Assembly (NCBI RefSeq): GCF_014280935.1
Contig: NZ_JACLZI010000032.1
Location: 1-64,000 of the forward strand
Origin: Aquibacillus kalidii
Lineage (GTDB): Bacteria > Bacillota > Bacilli > Bacillales > Amphibacillaceae
Direction of reading: 5' to 3'
DNA: 64,000 nucleotides
Positions 38,110-48,442 of the stretch are shown in pieces. The notes beneath the pieces are model-generated. The model did no database searches. It had not been told where the DNA came from and worked only from the letters and a program-made list of their open reading frames with translations. Numbering within the stretch: the stretch's first letter is position 1; every line of letters starts with the position of its first letter. Both the position numbers and the translations under genes were made by a program.

Positions 38110-39252
38110 CTAGTAAGTGCGGACTGGCAAGATTAACTGAAGGACATTATCGTTATCAATTGGTCTAATAATGAATGGCCTCATTGCACCCGTAAATTCA
38201 ATTTTCACTTGTTCATTTTCGACTACCTTAAGTGCATCCATCATATATTTCGCACTAAAAGAAATTTTAAGCTCTTCACCTTCAATGGATTTAGCTGTTA
38301 ATTCCTCTACAACTTTACCAACTTCTGGAGAATTACTTGTAATTTCTATTTGGTTGTTTTCTTTTGTTTGTAGTCTAACCACGTTATTTCGGCTTTCCTT
38401 TGCTAAAAGAGAAGCACGATCAATGGAATTTAGCAATTCTTTTGTGTTCCCATAAACAATTGTTTTACTTTGTTCTGGGATTAATCTAGAAGTTTCAGGA
38501 TAATTACCATCAAGTAAGCGTGATAGGAAATAAAGGTTTTTAGTTCTAAATAAGATTTGATTTTCTGTAACACTTACTTCTATGTTGTCATGCGTATCAT
38601 CTAGAATTTTATTTAATTCATTTAAACTTTTCCCAGGTATAACTACATTAGAAAATTTTAATTGACTAGAACTTTTTTCCAAAGGTATCTTTCTTGATGC
38701 TAAACGGTGGCTGTCTGTAGCAATGAAATCCAAATGATTATCTTCTACTTTCATATTTACACCTGTAAGAATAGGTCTAGTTTCTACTGTTGATACAGCA
38801 AATACCGTTTGTTTAATTAGATTTTTTAATAAATCTATAGGTATTTCAAAACTATCTTCTGTATGAAGTTGAGCGAGTTGTGGATATTCATCTGCATCTT
38901 GTCCATTCAGATGGAATTCCGCACTTCCTGATCGGATTGTTACTTTTAGGTGGTCATCTGATTCTATTTCTACTGTTTTCTGAGGTAATTTTCGTACAAT
39001 ATCAGGAAAATATTTAGCCTGTAGAACAATACTTCCTGGCTCTATTTGTTCTACGTTAATAATTCCATCCTCTTCTTTAGGAATAAAAGATTCGATAGAA
39101 ATATCAGAATCACTACCAGTTAATTTTACACCATCATCTTTAGCTTCTATTTTTAATCCAGTTAATATGGGAATTGTTGTTCTAGAAGATATGGCCTTCA
39201 TGACATGTTGGACACTGTCCATTAATTGATCTCGTTGTATAACAAATTTCAT
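38110..39252 (-). CDS. dnaN: DNA polymerase III beta sliding clamp
   Basis: A 380-residue clamp of three repeated domains, with the N-terminal MKFVIQRDQLMDSVQHVMKAIS, the middle TVFAVSTVETRPILTGVNM and the C-terminal ending VLQLILPVRTY, all characteristic. It dimerises around DNA and tethers PolC, MutS and other clamp-binding proteins. It is 210 bp downstream of dnaA, with the origin unwinding region between them. AGGAGG precedes the ATG. Confidence 0.98.
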   Translation of the reverse strand: MKFVIQRDQLMDSVQHVMKAISSRTTIPILTGLKIEAKDDGVKLTGSDSDISIESFIPKEEDGIINVEQIEPGSIVLQAKYFPDIVRKLPQKTVEIESDDHLKVTIRSGSAEFHLNGQDADEYPQLAQLHTEDSFEIPIDLLKNLIKQTVFAVSTVETRPILTGVNMKVEDNHLDFIATDSHRLASRKIPLEKSSSQLKFSNVVIPGKSLNELNKILDDTHDNIEVSVTENQILFRTKNLYFLSRLLDGNYPETSRLIPEQSKTIVYGNTKELLNSIDRASLLAKESRNNVVRLQTKENNQIEITSNSPEVGKVVEELTAKSIEGEELKISFSAKYMMDALKVVENEQVKIEFTGAMRPFIIRPIDNDNVLQLILPVRTY

Positions 39253-39462
39253 AAAATAAAATCCTCCTAGTGGAAGTTATATTATATATTTTTATTTATA
39301 AAATATAGTAATAATAGTAATAGGGCCTGTGATTATGTGGATAAGTTTATATAAGACTAGATAGCAAAGCCTATCCTGCTGTGGATAGACTGTTGATAAG
39401 TGTGGTCGAGTTATTAACGTTATTCACATGTGGATAGTAACGAATGTAACACTTAAGTTGAA
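39253..39462 (-). other. oriC: oriC part 2: DnaA boxes, DnaA-trio and unwinding element
   Basis: The dnaA-dnaN gap holds the B. subtilis-type basal unwinding system. Perfect DnaA boxes are TTATCCACA on minus (39336-39344) and TTATTCACA on plus (39420-39428), with one-mismatch boxes at 39380-39388 and 39429-39437. Next come a GC-rich GGGCC (39323-39327), then a DnaA-trio track of TAG/TAA triplets (39306-39323), and a strongly AT-rich stretch (39262-39305). The order box, GC cluster, trio, AT-rich region matches the element at which DnaA opens the duplex in B. subtilis. Confidence 0.9.
39306..39323 (-). other. DnaA-trio motif
   Basis: Six consecutive triplets read TAG-TAA-TAA-TAG-TAA-TAG on the plus strand (3'-GAT repeats on the strand bound by DnaA), directly next to the GC cluster and the 39336 box. 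In B. subtilis DnaA polymerises on these trios to unwind the origin. Confidence 0.85.
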
Positions 39463-40815
39463 TTAAATCGATTTTAATCGTTCTTTTATGTCTTCAATTT
39501 CTTTATGAAGTGATTGATCTTGTCCAATCATCTTTGAAATTTTTTCGTGGGCATGAATCACTGTTGTATGATCTCTTCCACCAAATTCTTCTCCAATTTT
39601 CGGCAAAGAAAAATCTGTAAGTTCCCTTGATAAATACATAGCAATTTGTCTAGGGAAGGCAATAGATTTAGTACGTTTCTTCGCAACAAACTCTTCTAAC
39701 TTAACGTTATATCTATCACCAACAACCTCTTGAATCGCATTAATTGTAATTACTCTAGGTTTTGAACTAGGGATTATATCTTTTAATGCTTCGGCTGCTA
39801 AGGATGCATCTACATCTTTATTTATTAGAGAAGAATAAGCTACTACTCGAATTAAGGCACCTTCTAATTCACGAATATTCGTATCTATTTGATTAGCAAT
39901 ATAAAGCATAACCTCATTCGGAATGTCTAACCCTTCAGCCTTTGCTTTCTTTCTCAAAATCGCAATACGTGTTTCTAAATCAGGTGGGGTAATGTCTGTG
40001 ATTAATCCCCATTCAAAGCGTGAGCGTAGGCGATCCTCAAGCGTTGGTATTTCTTTAGGTGGACGATCACTTGATATGACAATCTGCTTACTTTCTTCAT
40101 GTAACGTATTGAAAGTATGGAAAAATTCTTCTTGCGTTTGTTCTTTTCCAGCCAAAAATTGAATATCATCTATTAATAAAACGTCAACACTACGGTATTT
40201 ATTTCTGAAATTCACAGCCTTGTTATCACGAATTGAATTAATAAATTCATTTGTAAATTTCTCAGATGAAAGATAGACGACTTTAGCTCCTGGATTATGG
40301 TCTATAACATAGTGACCAATCGCATGCATTAAGTGTGTTTTTCCTAAACCAACTCCTCCATATATAAATAGAGGGTTATAAGCCTTCGCAGGTGCTTCTG
40401 CAACAGCAAGAGAAGCAGCATGTGCAAAGCGGTTACCAGATCCAATTACAAAAGTATCAAAAGTGTATTTGGAATTTAACATAGATTTTGGCGTTTCACC
40501 ATTATCATTCTGTTTCACATTCGATGTTTTCTTGACTGGTGGCTTAACATCATCAATCGTACTTTCCATTTCTGGTATGACAAATTTTGTTTTAAGACGT
40601 GAACCAGTTACTTCAAATAAAGCATCAGAAATAAGATCCGTGTACCTGCTTTCTAACCAATCTCTAGCAAATTCATTTGGAGCAGAGACAATCAATGTGT
40701 CCTCCTCGATACTATCTGCTGTTGTATTTTTTAACCATGTATCATAACTTGGCTTACTAATTTTGTCTTGTATAGATTGGAGAGTATTTGTCCATAATTC
40801 ATGTATATTTTCCAT
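39463..40815 (-). CDS. dnaA: Chromosomal replication initiator DnaA
   Basis: A 450-residue DnaA: domain [22 protein letters not shown], a variable linker, AAA+ domain III with Walker [20 protein letters not shown] Walker B and [11 protein letters not shown]-like box VII ([13 protein letters not shown]), and domain IV with the DNA-binding signature [15 protein letters not shown]. It binds the DnaA boxes on both sides of its gene and recruits the helicase. The frame extends seven codons upstream, but ATG at 40815, 8-9 bases after AAAGGGGTGA, gives the conserved MENIHELW start. Confidence 0.98.
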   Translation of the reverse strand: MENIHELWTNTLQSIQDKISKPSYDTWLKNTTADSIEEDTLIVSAPNEFARDWLESRYTDLISDALFEVTGSRLKTKFVIPEMESTIDDVKPPVKKTSNVKQNDNGETPKSMLNSKYTFDTFVIGSGNRFAHAASLAVAEAPAKAYNPLFIYGGVGLGKTHLMHAIGHYVIDHNPGAKVVYLSSEKFTNEFINSIRDNKAVNFRNKYRSVDVLLIDDIQFLAGKEQTQEEFFHTFNTLHEESKQIVISSDRPPKEIPTLEDRLRSRFEWGLITDITPPDLETRIAILRKKAKAEGLDIPNEVMLYIANQIDTNIRELEGALIRVVAYSSLINKDVDASLAAEALKDIIPSSKPRVITINAIQEVVGDRYNVKLEEFVAKKRTKSIAFPRQIAMYLSRELTDFSLPKIGEEFGGRDHTTVIHAHEKISKMIGQDQSLHKEIEDIKERLKSI

Positions 40816-40939
40816 TATCTTTGTCACCCCTTTCACAAATAAGACATGGGAAAATAAAGAAAACTAATTACCAGGTACCTAGGGATAGATAGTGGATTAG
40901 TTAAACATAGTGTTCTACTTATAATCGAGGTGCATATAC

Positions 40940-40945
40940 ATTATA
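40940..40945 (-). promoter_or_regulatory. Candidate -10 of the dnaA promoter
   Basis: A consensus TATAAT lies on the minus strand 125 bp before dnaA. The -35 region 17 bp upstream (TCTTTT) is poor, so the promoter may depend on DnaA context or be wrongly placed. Confidence 0.35.
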
Positions 40946-41301
40946 AGAGTACCTCATTCTTAAAAAGAAACTAATTGGCTCTTGTGGATAAAAAGAACTG
41001 TCTTATCAGTTAAAAAAGATATTTATAAGTGTTTTCCACAAGACTGTTAATAAAAGCATAAACAATCATGTGAGTAAATGTCCACATATTATCCACAGTT
41101 GTGGATAAAGTAATTTTGGTGGATATTTTTTTTAGTGTTAAAACACAAATATAATACCAGATAAATGCAGGCAACGCAATGGTTTTTCGACAGTTATCCA
41201 CAAAACCTACAACTTGTAGATAATAACTATCCACAATACTATATTTTGTGATTAATCTGTCGATAAGTGTTGTGGAAAGTCGAATGTGGATAAAAAAGTG
41301 A

Positions 41302-41329
41302 TTAACAGCTATTGTGGATAAGTTATAAT
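41302..41329 (+). promoter_or_regulatory. rpmH promoter 1, overlapping DnaA boxes
   Basis: TTAACA (41302-41307) and TATAAT (41324-41329) are 16 bp apart. The spacer contains a perfect DnaA box (41313-41321), and another lies just upstream (41285-41293), so DnaA could control this promoter. Confidence 0.6.
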
Positions 41330-41363
41330 GGAAGAATACATTAAATATCTATCGAAAAGTAAG

Positions 41364-41392
41364 TTGACGAATAGGCACCTATTACGTATAAT
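41364..41392 (+). promoter_or_regulatory. rpmH promoter 2 (sigma-A)
   Basis: TTGACG (41364-41369) and a consensus TATAAT (41387-41392) are separated by exactly 17 bp, about 58 bp before the rpmH start. Confidence 0.82.
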
Positions 41393-41449
41393 GTATTGGA
41401 ATGTCTTTTTATATTCTGATTTTTAATTCCTCAGGGAGGTGTTTTATAG

Positions 41450-41584
41450 ATGAAACGTACATTTCAACCAAATAATCGTAAACGTAAAAAAGTTCACGGC
41501 TTCCGTAACCGTATGAGTACGAAAAATGGACGCAAAGTTTTAGCGCGTCGTCGTAAAAAAGGAAGAAAAGTATTATCTGCATAG
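41450..41584 (+). CDS. rpmH: 50S ribosomal protein L34
   Basis: A 44-residue, very basic protein reading [20 protein letters not shown] at the start and [11 protein letters not shown] at the end, which is L34. It is easily missed because of its size. It is a late-assembling protein of the large ribosomal subunit. CAGGGAGG lies 9-10 bases before the ATG. It is transcribed away from oriC and followed by an attenuator-like hairpin and rnpA, the universal rpmH-rnpA pair. Confidence 0.98.
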   Translation: MKRTFQPNNRKRKKVHGFRNRMSTKNGRKVLARRRKKGRKVLSA

Positions 41585-41616
41585 GCCACTGCAATTAAGT
41601 CAGTGGTCTTTTTTCT
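41585..41616 (+). terminator. Hairpin terminator/attenuator after rpmH
   Basis: GCCACTG and CAGTGGT pair around a 9-nt loop, followed by six Ts. It probably lets L34 be made in excess over RnpA. Confidence 0.75.
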
Positions 41617-41780
41617 AGTATTCAAAAGAAGATTACTTTTAATTTTTGAATTTGATGGTATAGATTTACCATTTAATATTTAAACTGTGCATAGATGGTC
41701 GTTCTTCTTAAGAATTCTAAGAAAGATCGATAAGGACTGGAGTAGCTAATTGGCTGCTGAATAATGGAGGGTTTCATTCC

Positions 41781-42122
41781 ATGAAAAAGGCTTATCGTTT
41801 GAAAAAAAATGAGGAGTTCCAGTTGGTTTTTAAACAAGGTAAGTCCTTTGCAAATCGCCAACTGGTACTTTACTTTTTAAAAAAAGATAACCAGAGTCAT
41901 TACAGAGTAGGTTTATCTGTAAGTAAAAAGATTGGAAATGCTGTAGTTCGTAATCAAGTAAAACGCTATTTAAGACAAGCCTTTCTAGAGTTAGATGAAA
42001 GAATAGCAAATTGCTATGACTTTATCATTATTGCGAGAAAACCTGCAAAAGACATGGGTTTTGAGGAAGTCAAAAAAAGTTTAGTTCATGTTCTATCTAA
42101 ATCTAAACTTTTAAGAAAATAG
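41781..42122 (+). CDS. rnpA: Ribonuclease P protein component
   Basis: A 113-residue basic protein: [31 protein letters not shown] at the N terminus and the RNR-type signature [26 protein letters not shown]. It binds the catalytic RNase P RNA and helps it recognise precursor tRNA. ATGGAGGG precedes the ATG by 9 bases. It lies between rpmH and yidC, as usual. Confidence 0.96.
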   Translation: MKKAYRLKKNEEFQLVFKQGKSFANRQLVLYFLKKDNQSHYRVGLSVSKKIGNAVVRNQVKRYLRQAFLELDERIANCYDFIIIARKPAKDMGFEEVKKSLVHVLSKSKLLRK

Positions 42123-42242
42123 CCAATTTATTTATGGGCTGAGTGACATAATTTTCTCTAATAATAATAGAATCAAGCATAGTTTTGATGATAAAATAGT
42201 ATATATATTTCTACATAGGAAGCTTTAGTAAGGAGGAAAAAA

Positions 42243-43025
42243 ATGCGTAAAAAGGTCTTGTATTCTGCGACCTTAATTGGGATTTTATCTCTACTTGCTG
42301 GGTGTACCCAAGTAGACCAAGAGATAACAGATGAAAGCACAGGGATATGGAATGTTTGGTTTGTCCGCCCTTTATCTGACCTACTTACATATGTTGCAGA
42401 GTTATTTAATGAAAATTATGGATTATCAATTGTTCTAGTAACAATACTTATTCGTTTAGTTTTATTGCCACTTAACGTAAAACAATTGAAAAGTTCAAAA
42501 GCGATGCAAGATATCCAGCCTGAATTACAAAAAGTTAGAGAAAAGTATAGTTCGAAAGATGCAAAAACGCAGCAAAAATTACAACAAGAAACAATGGAGT
42601 TATTTCAAAAGAATGGTGTTAACCCATTAGCAGGATGTTTGCCAGTTATTGTACAAATGCCAATTTTAATTGCATTCTATCATGCAATTATGAGAACAGG
42701 TGAAATAAAAGAACATAGTTTTCTGTGGGTACAATTAGGGGAACCAGATCCTTATTATATTCTACCAATCATTGCAGCAGCTGCTACTTTCCTACAGCAA
42801 AAATTAATGATGTCAGGTACAACCCAGACACAGAATTCTATGATGCCGCAAATGACCATGATGCTATACATGATGCCAATCATGATTGGTGTATTCGCAA
42901 TATTTTTCCCCGCTGCGTTATCTCTTTATTGGGTAGTAGGTAATATTTTCATGGTATTACAGACTTTATTTATTAGAAAACCGATGATGAAAGATAAAGA
43001 TGCTAACACAGGAGGAAACAAATAG
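42243..43025 (+). CDS. yidC: Membrane protein insertase YidC (SpoIIIJ type)
   Basis: A 260-residue lipoprotein insertase: lipobox SLLAGC with Cys21, then five membrane segments of the YidC/Oxa1 core. The first core helix holds the conserved arginine ([22 protein letters not shown]) and is followed by a charged hairpin loop. [19 protein letters not shown] is diagnostic. It inserts small or special membrane proteins alone or with SecYEG; the SpoIIIJ paralogue in B. subtilis is also needed for forespore sigma-G activity. AGGAGG precedes the ATG. Its stop overlaps the jag start by 1 bp. Confidence 0.95.
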   Translation: MRKKVLYSATLIGILSLLAGCTQVDQEITDESTGIWNVWFVRPLSDLLTYVAELFNENYGLSIVLVTILIRLVLLPLNVKQLKSSKAMQDIQPELQKVREKYSSKDAKTQQKLQQETMELFQKNGVNPLAGCLPVIVQMPILIAFYHAIMRTGEIKEHSFLWVQLGEPDPYYILPIIAAAATFLQQKLMMSGTTQTQNSMMPQMTMMLYMMPIMIGVFAIFFPAALSLYWVVGNIFMVLQTLFIRKPMMKDKDANTGGNK

Positions 43026-43645
43026 TGAAACAAGTAACTGCTTCTGGACAAACAGTTGAAGATGCGGTCCAATCGGCATTAAAGCAGTTAAACACCACAG
43101 AGGACCAAGTTAACGTTGATATCATTGATGAAGGTAAAAAAGGACTACTAGGAATATTTGGTTCAAAACCGGCAATTGTGAAGGTGTCTTTGGTTGAAAA
43201 CCCAGTTAAGAAAGCTGAAATGTATCTATCGAATATCGTAAGCGATCTTGGTATCGATGCAACGATTGAAACGATTGTTAAAGGAAATCAACTTACATTT
43301 CAGTTAACAGGTGAGAAAATAGCTATTTTAATTGGAAAAAGAGGACAAACACTAAATGCAGTTCAATATTTGCTACAGTTAGTCGTAAATCGCAGTTCTA
43401 ACCAATACTATACAGTAGTTCTTGATGCAGAAGGCTATCGAAAAAGACGGGAAGAAACATTAGTAAATTTAGCAAACCGTCTAGCTGTAAAAGCAGTCAG
43501 ATCAAAACGTGGAGTAGAATTAGAACCGATGCCTTCTTTTGAAAGAAAAGTGATTCATACTGCGTTACAAAATAGTAAACAAGTAAATACATTATCTGCT
43601 GGTGATGAACCAAATCGCCATGTAGTCATTAAACCTAAATCATAA
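43025..43645 (+). CDS. khpB: RNA-binding protein KhpB/Jag
   Basis: A 206-residue protein with a Jag-N domain (about 1-52, including DEGKKGLLGIFGSKPAIVKV), a KH domain with IGKRGQTLNAVQYLLQLVVN, and a C-terminal R3H domain (PSFERKVIHTAL). It binds RNA and, with KhpA in related bacteria, influences cell length and envelope genes. The start is GTG, overlapping the yidC stop, after GGAGGAAA. Ends at a strong terminator. Confidence 0.95.
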   Translation: MKQVTASGQTVEDAVQSALKQLNTTEDQVNVDIIDEGKKGLLGIFGSKPAIVKVSLVENPVKKAEMYLSNIVSDLGIDATIETIVKGNQLTFQLTGEKIAILIGKRGQTLNAVQYLLQLVVNRSSNQYYTVVLDAEGYRKRREETLVNLANRLAVKAVRSKRGVELEPMPSFERKVIHTALQNSKQVNTLSAGDEPNRHVVIKPKS

Positions 43646-43682
43646 AAAATAAGCCCTTATAAAAAGGGGCTTATTTTTTTTG
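43645..43682 (+). terminator. rnpA-yidC-jag operon terminator
   Basis: AAAAATAAGCCC and GGGCTTATTTTT form a 12-bp stem with an A-rich loop and a T run. Confidence 0.9.
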
Positions 43683-43715
43683 TTAAAAAGGGGAGTAATA
43701 AGAGAAGAAAGAAGC

Positions 43716-43840
43716 TGTGGATAATAAAATAAAGGTATTTTTTAAAAAAGATATTCACATGTGGATAGTTACGAATTAGAAGAAAAGGTGAGTGTGTGGA
43801 CAAGTCGTAGAAGATAAAATAGTAAATAACATGTGGATAT
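43716..43840. other. DnaA-box cluster upstream of mnmE
   Basis: The jag-mnmE gap has a perfect minus-strand TTATCCACA box (43716-43724) and one-mismatch boxes near 43751-43759, 43760-43768 and 43831-43839. The middle pair lies in a 25-bp stretch (43752-43776) that is almost identical to the paired boxes at 39421-39445 in oriC. Confidence 0.7.
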
Positions 43841-43943
43841 CTTTTCAAATGTAGTTGTAATATGATATTCTAATAAGTTAGTGACACTAATTTTAAAAAT
43901 AGCAAAATTGATATAGATAGTAGAAAGGTTGGAGGTGAAAAAA

Positions 43944-45320
43944 ATGGATGTAGATACAATAGCAGCAATATCGACTCCAATAGGTGAGGGTGCAATTGCA
44001 ATTGTTCGCTTAAGTGGGAATGAGGCAATAAAAATTGCGGGTCAATTGTTTCATGGAACTGATTTAAATAAGGTAGAGTCACATACGATCCATTATGGAA
44101 AGATAGTAGATCCAGTAACAAATGAGGTTGCAGAAGAAGTGATGGTAACGGTTATGAGAGGGCCAAAAACATTTACGAGAGAAGATGTTGTTGAAATAAA
44201 TTGCCATGGTGGATTAGCATCTGTGAATCGATTACTGGAATTGAGTCTTAGTCAAGGTGCTCGTTTGGCTGAACCTGGTGAATTTACGAAACGTGCATTT
44301 TTAAATGGACGGATTGATTTATCCCAGGCAGAGGCTGTAATGGATTTAATTCGTGCTAAAACAGATAAAGCAATGAATGTTGCTTTAAAACAAATGGATG
44401 GAAAGTTATCAAAATTGGTGCAGACATTAAGGCAACAACTATTAGAAACTGTTGCACATGTCGAAGTGAATATTGATTACCCAGAGTATGATGATGTAGA
44501 AGAAATGTCCCATGAAATGCTTATAACCAAGACGAAGGAAGTTTACGTAGAAATAGAAAGATTATTGCAAATGGCAAAGCAAGGTAAAATTCTAAGAGAA
44601 GGACTTGCAACTGCTATTATAGGGAGGCCAAATGTAGGGAAGTCCTCCTTATTAAATGCACTTGTTCAAGAAACAAAGGCTATTGTTACAGACATACCAG
44701 GTACAACAAGAGATGTCATAGAGGAATACGTTAATATTAGGGGAATTCCACTACGATTAGTTGATACAGCTGGAATCAGAGAAACAGAAGATATTGTAGA
44801 ACGTATAGGTGTTGAACGATCTAGACAAGTGTTAAAAGAGGCGGATTTAATTCTCCTTGTATTAAATAATGGGGAAGAATTAACAGAGGAAGATATTAAA
44901 TTATTTCAGGCAGTTGATGGATTAGAAGTAATTGTAATAGTTAATAAGACAGACTTAGAACAACGCATTGATATACAAAGGGTAAAAGAGTATGCGAAAG
45001 GGCATAAAGTGATTACAACTGCTTTAATAGAGGAAAAAGGGATCAATGATCTTGAGACTGCTATAGCAGAAACATTTTTTGCAGGTCATCTTGATGCAGG
45101 CGACCTCTCCTATGTATCCAATGTTCGTCATATTCAATTACTGAAACAATCTCTTGATGCATTAACAGAAGCAATGAATGGGATGGAAGCAGGTGTTCCA
45201 ATCGATCTTGTGCAAATAGATGTTACGAGAGCTTGGGAACTTCTAGGCGAAATTATTGGGGATACAGTTCATGATAGTCTTATTGATCAATTATTCTCCC
45301 AGTTCTGTTTAGGTAAGTAA
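43944..45320 (+). CDS. mnmE: tRNA modification GTPase MnmE
   Basis: A 458-residue protein: an N-terminal formyl-tetrahydrofolate-binding domain ([22 protein letters not shown]), a helical domain, and an inserted G domain with [12 protein letters not shown], the switch [17 protein letters not shown] and NKTD. The C-terminal CLGK carries the catalytic-region cysteine. With MnmG it places the (carboxymethyl)aminomethyl group on U34 of several tRNAs. The frame opens at TTG 43929, inside the ribosome-binding region GGAGGTGA; ATG at 43944 is preferred. Confidence 0.97.
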   Translation: MDVDTIAAISTPIGEGAIAIVRLSGNEAIKIAGQLFHGTDLNKVESHTIHYGKIVDPVTNEVAEEVMVTVMRGPKTFTREDVVEINCHGGLASVNRLLELSLSQGARLAEPGEFTKRAFLNGRIDLSQAEAVMDLIRAKTDKAMNVALKQMDGKLSKLVQTLRQQLLETVAHVEVNIDYPEYDDVEEMSHEMLITKTKEVYVEIERLLQMAKQGKILREGLATAIIGRPNVGKSSLLNALVQETKAIVTDIPGTTRDVIEEYVNIRGIPLRLVDTAGIRETEDIVERIGVERSRQVLKEADLILLVLNNGEELTEEDIKLFQAVDGLEVIVIVNKTDLEQRIDIQRVKEYAKGHKVITTALIEEKGINDLETAIAETFFAGHLDAGDLSYVSNVRHIQLLKQSLDALTEAMNGMEAGVPIDLVQIDVTRAWELLGEIIGDTVHDSLIDQLFSQFCLGK

Positions 45321-45375
45321 TTTTGAGAATAATTATTTAAATTGTAGTTTTTGATAAAAGGAGAGAATATAAACG

Positions 45376-47265
45376 ATGACTTATGATGCTGGCCATTATG
45401 ATGTAATTGTAATTGGAGCAGGTCACGCTGGATGTGAGGCGGCTTTTGCTGCTGCTCGCCGAGGTGCTAAGACGTTGATGCTATCACTAAATTTAGATAT
45501 GATTGCATTTATGCCTTGTAACCCTTCTATTGGTGGACCTGCAAAAGGAATTGTAGTAAGAGAAGTAGATGCTTTAGGTGGCTTAATGGGAAAAGTAATT
45601 GATAAAACGTATATTCAAATGCGTATGTTAAATACAGGTAAAGGACCTGCTGTACGTGCACTTCGAGCACAAGCGGATAAACCTTTATATATGCAAGAAA
45701 TGAAACGTCTATTAGAAAATGAAGAAAACCTTACATTAAGACAGGCAATGGTTGAGAAACTTATCGTGGAGGATGGTGTCTGTAAGGGAGTTATTACCGA
45801 AACAAAAGCAGCATACCGTGCTGAATCGGTAGTCATTACTACAGGTACCTTTATGCGTGGAAGAGTCATAATAGGGGATGTATCATATGAAAGTGGACCA
45901 AATAATCAAAGAGCATCTGTAAAATTAGCTGAGAATCTAGAAGAGTTGGGATTTGAGTTAGTCCGTTTTAAAACTGGAACCCCACCAAGGGTAAACAACC
46001 ATACTATTGATTACTCAAAAACAGAAATTCAACCGGGCGATGAAAACCCAAGACATTTCTCTTACGAAACAACAGAGGCAATACTAGACCAAATACCTTG
46101 TTGGTTAACTTATACAAATGAGTTTACTCACAAAATAATTAACGATAATCTTGGTTTATCCGCAATGTATTCAGGAATGATTAAGGGAACAGGCCCTCGC
46201 TATTGTCCATCTATTGAGGATAAAATAGTTCGATTCCATGATAAACCACGCCATCAAATCTTTTTAGAACCAGAGGGACGTAGTACAGAAGAAGTATATG
46301 TACAAGGATTATCGACTTCCTTACCAGAATACGTACAGAGAGAAATACTCCGAAGTATTCCAGGGCTTGAGAATTCAGAGATTATGAGAGCGGGCTATGC
46401 GATAGAATATGATTCAGTTGTACCAACGCAACTATGGCCTACATTAGAATTAAAAAATATACCAGGTCTATTCACTGCAGGACAAATTAATGGAACTTCT
46501 GGTTATGAAGAAGCGGCTGGACAAGGATTAATGGCAGGAATAAATGCAGCTTCAAAAGCACTAGGAAAAGAGACAGTTATTCTAGACCGTTCACAAGCAT
46601 ACATTGGAGTCCTTATTGACGATTTAGTTACAAAAGGGACAAATGAACCTTATCGATTACTAACGTCAAGAGCAGAGTATCGGTTGCTATTACGCCATGA
46701 CAATGCAGACATAAGACTAACAGATATAGGACATGAAATTGGTCTAGTTACAGAAGAACGTTATCAAAACTTCTTAGAGAAGAAAAAGCTTATTGAAGAA
46801 GAGAAGTTGCGTCTAGAAAATATAACATTAAAACCTACAGATCAATTACAAGAAATAATAGAGGCTGCAGGTGGTACAGCACTTCGCGATGCATTAAAGG
46901 CGGCTGATCTATTAAAACGACCTGAAATGAAATATGAGATGATTGAAGCAGTAACCCCTTCTGATAAGGAACTTTCATGGGAAGTGAAGGAACAAATTGA
47001 AATACAAATTAAGTATGAAGGTTACATTTCTAAAGCGAATCAGCAAGTAGACAGAATGAAAAAGATGGAAAATAAGCTGATACCAGATGATATTGACTAT
47101 GACGATATTAGTGGTATTGCAACAGAAGCTAAGGAAAAGTTGAAAAAGGTACGCCCATTATCAGTTGGTCAGGCTTCACGTATTTCGGGGGTTAATCCTG
47201 CCGATGTATCGATATTACTTGTATATATTGAACAAGGAAAAATAGCTAGAGTATCTAATGAGTAA
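45376..47265 (+). CDS. mnmG: tRNA uridine-5-carboxymethylaminomethyl enzyme MnmG
   Basis: A 629-residue FAD protein with the dinucleotide motif [17 protein letters not shown], the [23 protein letters not shown] block, [11 protein letters not shown] and [18 protein letters not shown] near residue 375. It is the partner of MnmE in wobble-uridine modification. It starts 55 bp after mnmE with AAAAGGAGAG upstream, and is followed 24 bp later by rsmG. Length and motifs are normal. Confidence 0.98.
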   Translation: MTYDAGHYDVIVIGAGHAGCEAAFAAARRGAKTLMLSLNLDMIAFMPCNPSIGGPAKGIVVREVDALGGLMGKVIDKTYIQMRMLNTGKGPAVRALRAQADKPLYMQEMKRLLENEENLTLRQAMVEKLIVEDGVCKGVITETKAAYRAESVVITTGTFMRGRVIIGDVSYESGPNNQRASVKLAENLEELGFELVRFKTGTPPRVNNHTIDYSKTEIQPGDENPRHFSYETTEAILDQIPCWLTYTNEFTHKIINDNLGLSAMYSGMIKGTGPRYCPSIEDKIVRFHDKPRHQIFLEPEGRSTEEVYVQGLSTSLPEYVQREILRSIPGLENSEIMRAGYAIEYDSVVPTQLWPTLELKNIPGLFTAGQINGTSGYEEAAGQGLMAGINAASKALGKETVILDRSQAYIGVLIDDLVTKGTNEPYRLLTSRAEYRLLLRHDNADIRLTDIGHEIGLVTEERYQNFLEKKKLIEEEKLRLENITLKPTDQLQEIIEAAGGTALRDALKAADLLKRPEMKYEMIEAVTPSDKELSWEVKEQIEIQIKYEGYISKANQQVDRMKKMENKLIPDDIDYDDISGIATEAKEKLKKVRPLSVGQASRISGVNPADVSILLVYIEQGKIARVSNE

Positions 47266-47289
47266 AAGAAAGGGAAAGGAATTTCACTA

Positions 47290-48006
47290 ATGAATGTAAA
47301 CACCTTTCAAGAAAAGTTAAAAGAAGAAGGTATAGAACTATCTGATATACAATTGAAGCAATTCGAAGTTTACTATGAAACGTTAGTAGAGTGGAATGAG
47401 AAGATTAATTTAACTGCTATAACGGAGAAGGAAGAGGTATATACTAAACACTTTTTTGACTCAATTACAGCTGCTTTTCATTCTGATTTCACTAAGGATA
47501 TTCATATTTGTGATGTAGGGGCAGGAGCAGGCTTTCCTAGTATTCCATTAAAGATCTGTTTCCCGAATATTAAGGTAACCATTGTAGATTCTTTACAAAA
47601 ACGTATTACCTTTCTAAATCATCTTGCCAATCAACTGGAAATTACAGGAGTGTCCTTTTATCATGATCGTGCAGAGTTATTTGGAAATAATGCCTCCTTT
47701 CGAGATAAATTTGATGTAGTAATGGCGAGAGCAGTAGCTAGAATGTCAGTATTGAGTGAACTGTGTTTACCTCTTTGTAAAACAGGTGGCACATTTATTG
47801 CAATGAAGGGACCAAATTTTCAGTCAGAACTTAAAGACTCAAAAGGGGCAATCGAGCTATTAGGTGGAGAGATTAGGGATGTTCATACATTTCAACTTCC
47901 AGAAGATAGTGGAGAAAGAAATATTGCGTTAATCAATAAGAAAAGAAAGACGCCGAAAAAATATCCAAGAAAACCTGGTGTTCCAAATAAGTCACCATTA
48001 GCATAG
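47290..48006 (+). CDS. rsmG: 16S rRNA (guanine(527)-N7)-methyltransferase RsmG
   Basis: A 238-residue SAM-dependent methyltransferase: [21 protein letters not shown] at the N terminus, the SAM-binding motif [15 protein letters not shown], and [19 protein letters not shown]. It makes m7G527 in 16S rRNA; loss gives low-level streptomycin resistance. The C terminus is basic ([14 protein letters not shown]). It ends the mnmE-mnmG-rsmG set. Confidence 0.96.
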   Translation: MNVNTFQEKLKEEGIELSDIQLKQFEVYYETLVEWNEKINLTAITEKEEVYTKHFFDSITAAFHSDFTKDIHICDVGAGAGFPSIPLKICFPNIKVTIVDSLQKRITFLNHLANQLEITGVSFYHDRAELFGNNASFRDKFDVVMARAVARMSVLSELCLPLCKTGGTFIAMKGPNFQSELKDSKGAIELLGGEIRDVHTFQLPEDSGERNIALINKKRKTPKKYPRKPGVPNKSPLA

Positions 48007-48007
48007 T

Positions 48008-48049
48008 AAAAAAACATTACTTCAAACTAGTTTGAAGTAATGTTTTTTT
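48008..48049. terminator. rsmG terminator
   Basis: AAAACATTACTTCAAA and TTTGAAGTAATGTTTT form a 16-bp perfect stem with loop CTAG and a T run. Confidence 0.93.
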
Positions 48050-48442
48050 ATAGCAATATCACATACATGCAGATAGTTAAAAAATGCTTCTATTATAGAT
48101 ATAAACTATGTCTTTTTGATCATGCATTTTCTTGTTGAGTAGGGGATTTCTTATAGTTACGGAAGCTAGTATAGGATTGCACCACTTTATTTTGCAAAAT
48201 GAATTAGCGTAACTTATTATAAATATTACTTAACTGTATTCACCAAACATTTTTAAGGATGACGAACTATATACGTATGATATTTAGTAGATATGTGATA
48301 GAATAATAGAAGGAATCGCCGTAATTTATATTATAATAAGCTTTTTATAAACATTAACAAAGTACTCATGTTTCACGTGAAACATTTTGACTTATGTTGT
48401 GGTAAATAATTGAGGATAGTTAAAAAAAGGTGGTGTTTGTTT
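48050..48442. other. Intergenic region upstream of noc
   Basis: A 390-bp AT-rich gap. Besides the rsmG terminator at its edge and the parS at 48369-48384, I see no gene, no DnaA-box cluster and no clear repeat. A promoter for noc should lie here but no convincing -35/-10 pair was found. Confidence 0.6.
48369..48384. other. parS: parS site
   Basis: TGTTTCACGTGAAACA is the exact 16-bp parS palindrome recognised by Spo0J/ParB. It lies 59 bp before noc. Confidence 0.96.

Larger units (their letters stand above)
40816..41449. other. oriC: oriC part 1: DnaA-box cluster upstream of dnaA
   Basis: The 634-bp rpmH-dnaA gap has no gene. It carries at least six perfect TTATCCACA boxes: plus at 41089-41097 and 41194-41202; minus at 40983-40991, 41100-41108, 41285-41293 and 41313-41321. 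Several one-mismatch boxes lie near 41032, 41069, 41227 and 41271. It corresponds to incA/incB of B. subtilis. Binding here should titrate DnaA and repress dnaA, and contributes to a bipartite origin with the dnaA-dnaN gap. Confidence 0.93.

Noticed and set aside
41010-41234. 74-codon minus-strand frame in oriC
   Set aside because: It spans several DnaA boxes whose TTATCCACA sequences force its residues; no start signal.
41673-41861. 62-codon minus-strand frame between rpmH and rnpA
   Set aside because: It overlaps the start of rnpA on the other strand and has no ribosome-binding site.
43657-44121. Two minus-strand frames across the jag-mnmE gap
   Set aside because: One covers the jag terminator and DnaA boxes, the other is antisense to mnmE; both are low-complexity Leu/Phe/Ser translations.
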